Below are positions 61,173-64,000 of a stretch of 64,000 nucleotides of DNA, one piece after another. Location: NCBI GenBank assembly GCA_002422425.1, contig DIVG01000028.1:12920-76919 (forward strand), given 5' to 3'. The translations under genes and the position numbers were made by a program. The stretch's first letter is position 1. Each line of letters opens with the position of its first letter. The stretch comes from Akkermansiaceae bacterium UBA6138 (GTDB taxonomy: Bacteria > Verrucomicrobiota > Verrucomicrobiia > Verrucomicrobiales > DEV007). The notes under the pieces were generated by a model. The model did not search any database, was not told the origin of the DNA, and saw only the letters and a list, made by a program, of their open reading frames with translations.

Positions 61173-64000
61173 ATGAAAAACAGAATCCCAATGCTCTCAC
61201 TGGCGGTCGCACTTACCGTTTACCCGGTCCTGGCGCAAACGCTCGTTCCCGTCGGGTGGGATCCGGCGCTCGCGGGTGACCTCGTGATGGATCCTCTCAT
61301 CACCGTGACCGCCCCGCAGGTGAAGGGCGCGCACGATGCCGAGATGGTCATCGTTGAGGGCAGGGCCTACGTCGTCGCTGAAGTCAACGACGTCCGCGCG
61401 GGCGAGTCGGCGGGCTGGCCTGAGATCTATGCGACCCTGTCAGTTGTCCGACTGAACCCGCTTGAGTTGGAACAAGTAATTCCGATCGCGCGGGGCGAGG
61501 AGGGTTTTGAAAACGAGACTCTGCCGGTCGGAGCGTGTTTTGTGCCCCGCATCATTCAAAAGGATGAGCAGACCCTGCGCTGCTACTTCACAAGCGAGGA
61601 TCCGGGAAAGCGGCAGTCGCAGATGTGGTATCGCGATTTCGATTTGGGCTCGGGTGTCTTTGCGCCGACGATCCACCGGGCTAAGTTGAAGACGGCGACG
61701 GGAACTTTCGATTTCCAACCGCGGCATTTCCATGCCGACGCGGCGGCACAGGGATTCGCGAAGGCGGCGAGCGACTCGTCCTTTTTTCTCTTCGATTCCT
61801 TCAAGCGCTTCGACGGCAAACTCCACGTCGCGATCAACAACTTCACCGGGAAGCAGAATGCCCTCGCCCTCGTCCACGACGACCTCGCGACCTTCGAGAT
61901 CCTCGGGCACTACAATGAGCCGCCGTCTCAGCAGCTCAGCGAATCGGCGGTGAACCGTCTTCCCGACGGCACCTGGATGGCGATCTGCCGCAATGACTCG
62001 GGCAATTACCATTTCACGACGAGCCCTGACGGACGCACCTGGAGCGAAGGACGCGAGATGCCTTTCGTCACCAATGGAGGCAACTCAAAGCCGACCTTCG
62101 ATAAGTTCGGCGATCTCTATTACCTCGGCTGGCAGGAAAGAACGCAGATCCACGGCGTTAGTCGCAGTGTCTTCAATGTCGACATATCCCGCGACGGGAA
62201 AACCTGGGAACGTAAGTATCGCTTCGAATCGACGAAGTCTTTTCAATACCCGACCTTTCGCGAGGACGAAGGAACGATCTGGCTCTGCGCGACCCAGGGC
62301 GACATCTCGGCAAGCCGCAAGGAGCGCATCATGTTCGGCAAACTGGAGGCGGTCGGGGCGTTCGCCGATCAGGCGGGGAAAACGCGCCAACCCATTCCGG
62401 CGCCTCCGATGGAGCCCGCGATCATGAAGACCGGCGTGAAGCTCTTCACCGATCGGGAGTATGTCCTCGAAGAAGCGCCCGAAGTCGTGATGGGCAAACC
62501 CTTTCTCCGCACGAGCATTGAAGCGACCGATGTTGTCGTGAAAAAGCCGGGACTGCTCTACGCGCTGACGCCGACGATCCGGCCGAAGGCGGCGAGTCAG
62601 GAGGAGCCTCTCAAGGCGGCCGGTTTTGTGAAAGTGGACGTGCCCGAGACGCAGTTTTTCCCCGGTGAGATCAACCGTGTCAGCCTTTACCAAAAGCAGG
62701 TCGCCAAGGGCGAGAAGCTGCGCTTCAAAAAGCTGGTCTTCCTCGTCATGGGTGAGGGGACGGAAGTGGCGGAGCGCCATCCCGAGCCGGCGAAGCCGTG
62801 GCAAGAGAACGCGGGGGAAGCTCTCTACAACGGCATTGTCCTGCCCGAGGTCTGGCCGCCGGATTATCTCGATCCGAAGTCCGCCGAGCCCATGCCAGTG
62901 CCTTATCTTGATCATCCGCCCGGGGTCATTCCCATCGAGGTGGGCCGGCAGCTTTTTGTTGATGATTTCCTGATTGAAGCGACCGACCTGAAACGCGTTT
63001 TTCATCAGGCGGAAAAATACGAGGGCAATCCGGTTTTCAAGGCCGAAACGACGGTGGAGAAAGAGCGTAACGAGGTCGTGTATCTCGGTCAGGGTGGTGT
63101 CTTCTATGATCCGGTCGAGGCGCTCTTCAAGATGTTCTACACCGCCGGCTGGCGCGGGCCGCTCGCGATGGCGACGAGTCCGGATTTGAAAACCTGGACG
63201 CGGCCCGATCTCGGTTTGCACGGAGGTAATATCCTCCTGCCCGAGGGCGCGGCCTGGGGCGCAGGGGATGGCAGGACGGCGGGCACCGACAACGCACTCT
63301 GGTATGACATCCACGCGACCGACCCGAAGGAGCGCATCAAATACCTGACCTGCTGGATGCACGTGCCGAAGGATCAGCAAGTGCCGGGCTTAACGCACAG
63401 CCTCCAGGTCTCCGATGGGAAGACCTGGTCGAAGCCCGTGCCCTGCAATGTGGCGGTCGGCGATTACGGCTCGATCCTTTACAACCCTTTCCGAGGCAAA
63501 TGGGTCCAGAGTATCAAGAAAGACGGCCCGCGCGGACGGAGTCGTTATTACGTCGAGAGCGATCGTTTTCTCGACGGCGCCGATTGGTCGAGAGCGGTTT
63601 ACTGGACCAATGCCGACCGCCTCGACTTGCCCGAGCCGGACGAGACGTATCCCGGACCACCCGCGCCTTCGCAGCTCTACAGTCTCGCCGCGGTTGCCTA
63701 TGAGAGTGTCATGATCGGCATGCATCAAATCCATCGCGGACCCGATAACCGGATCTGCGATGAGGGCGGCTTTCCGAAGCTGACGGATCTGGAACTCGGA
63801 TTCAGTCGGGACGGTTTCCATTGGGATCGTCCGGATCGGCGCGGGTTCATTCGCGGCGAACGGAAAGAAGGGGCCTGGGATCGTGCTTACCTCCACACGA
63901 CGACGGGAGTTTTTGTGGTGCTCGATGAACAGCTCGTCTTTCCCTATTGCGCCTACTCCGGTGATGCGGGTGGAGGCAAAGGTGACATCTACGGCGGAGC
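61173..64000 (+). CDS. Large exported two-module glycosidase-like protein (sialidase-like plus GH32/43-like), partial
   Basis: From the ATG at 61173 the frame is open for at least 942 codons to the window edge, so the C-terminus is missing. After a signal peptide (MKNRIPMLSLAVALTVYPVLA), residues about 25-390 form a sialidase/BNR-like propeller (TSPDGRTWSEGREMPF and ISRDGKTWERKYRF Asp boxes). Residues about 400-580 are a beta-sandwich-like linker (DVPETQFFPGEINRVSLYQ). From about 590 a second propeller begins (IPIEVGRQLFVDDFLIE, MATSPDLKTWTRPDLG) of the GH32/43-like kind seen in PVC bacteria. It is divergent from a LacI regulator, and its substrate is unknown. Confidence 0.8.
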   Translation, partial: MKNRIPMLSLAVALTVYPVLAQTLVPVGWDPALAGDLVMDPLITVTAPQVKGAHDAEMVIVEGRAYVVAEVNDVRAGESAGWPEIYATLSVVRLNPLELEQVIPIARGEEGFENETLPVGACFVPRIIQKDEQTLRCYFTSEDPGKRQSQMWYRDFDLGSGVFAPTIHRAKLKTATGTFDFQPRHFHADAAAQGFAKAASDSSFFLFDSFKRFDGKLHVAINNFTGKQNALALVHDDLATFEILGHYNEPPSQQLSESAVNRLPDGTWMAICRNDSGNYHFTTSPDGRTWSEGREMPFVTNGGNSKPTFDKFGDLYYLGWQERTQIHGVSRSVFNVDISRDGKTWERKYRFESTKSFQYPTFREDEGTIWLCATQGDISASRKERIMFGKLEAVGAFADQAGKTRQPIPAPPMEPAIMKTGVKLFTDREYVLEEAPEVVMGKPFLRTSIEATDVVVKKPGLLYALTPTIRPKAASQEEPLKAAGFVKVDVPETQFFPGEINRVSLYQKQVAKGEKLRFKKLVFLVMGEGTEVAERHPEPAKPWQENAGEALYNGIVLPEVWPPDYLDPKSAEPMPVPYLDHPPGVIPIEVGRQLFVDDFLIEATDLKRVFHQAEKYEGNPVFKAETTVEKERNEVVYLGQGGVFYDPVEALFKMFYTAGWRGPLAMATSPDLKTWTRPDLGLHGGNILLPEGAAWGAGDGRTAGTDNALWYDIHATDPKERIKYLTCWMHVPKDQQVPGLTHSLQVSDGKTWSKPVPCNVAVGDYGSILYNPFRGKWVQSIKKDGPRGRSRYYVESDRFLDGADWSRAVYWTNADRLDLPEPDETYPGPPAPSQLYSLAAVAYESVMIGMHQIHRGPDNRICDEGGFPKLTDLELGFSRDGFHWDRPDRRGFIRGERKEGAWDRAYLHTTTGVFVVLDEQLVFPYCAYSGDAGGGKGDIYGG

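Overview
The window looks like a chromosomal segment of a high-GC member of the Verrucomicrobiota (PVC superphylum). This is inferred from gene content. There is a large membrane-bound-dehydrogenase/HEAT/cytochrome protein of the Pirellula-Verrucomicrobium type, a planctomycete-type cytochrome domain, two SHD1 domains, DUF1080 (3-keto-disaccharide hydrolase) proteins, exported Gfo/Idh/MocA oxidoreductases, PQQ-type beta-propellers and DUF3311 beside a sodium:solute symporter. Many genes lack a clear Shine-Dalgarno sequence, and several adjacent pairs overlap by ATGA.

Layout. 1-2.6 kb: a manganese/zinc ABC transporter (cut by the left edge) diverges from a DtxR/MntR regulator, with a perfect palindrome between them. 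2.7 kb: tRNA-Ser(GGA). 2.8-9.5 kb: the large dehydrogenase/cytochrome protein; an unrecognised protein with archaeo-eukaryotic-primase-like motifs that overlaps a sugar isomerase; a PhnA-like protein; and a small cytochrome/SHD1 protein. 9.6-16.4 kb (minus strand): LsrF, an FHA protein, Uup, and a probable pectin cluster (SGNH esterase, PL10-like lyase, SHD1-esterase) containing a G-rich tandem repeat. 16.5-19.4 kb: a VapBC pair, a decayed orphan hsdM and a repeat-bearing gene-free stretch. 19.4-24.1 kb: carboxynorspermidine decarboxylase, NIPSNAP, DUF423, DUF1080, and an ECF sigma factor with a membrane-anchored LptA-like partner. 24.4-30.3 kb: two large PQQ-type propellers, then DUF3311 and a sodium symporter.

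30.4-34.1 kb: a three-gene module (ANL synthetase without its C-terminal domain, aldehyde dehydrogenase lacking the usual glutamate motif, iron alcohol dehydrogenase) that could interconvert a carboxylic acid, its aldehyde and its alcohol. 34.2-43.5 kb: a five-gene cluster of circularly permuted ATP-grasp, alpha-E, transglutaminase-like and DUF2126 domains in two paralogous sets, one split and one fused; this fits a predicted peptide/amide ligation system.

43.5-64 kb: mostly exported carbohydrate- and redox-related genes. These are a LamG protein that appears split by an internal propeller, an enolase-superfamily enzyme, two further PIN-type toxin-antitoxin pairs, two Gfo/Idh/MocA oxidoreductases, a sialidase-like protein, a PQQ-type propeller, malate:quinone oxidoreductase, a DUF1080-hydrolase fusion, a CNNM/CBS protein, two cyclophilins, a CrtI-like oxidoreductase, and a LacI regulator divergent from a very large two-module glycosidase-like protein cut by the right edge.

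The most unusual items are the primase-like protein, the three-gene carboxylate module, the doubled ATP-grasp/transglutaminase cluster, the nested LamG/propeller protein and the doubly damaged hsdM. Homology calls rest on motif recognition by eye, without database searches.
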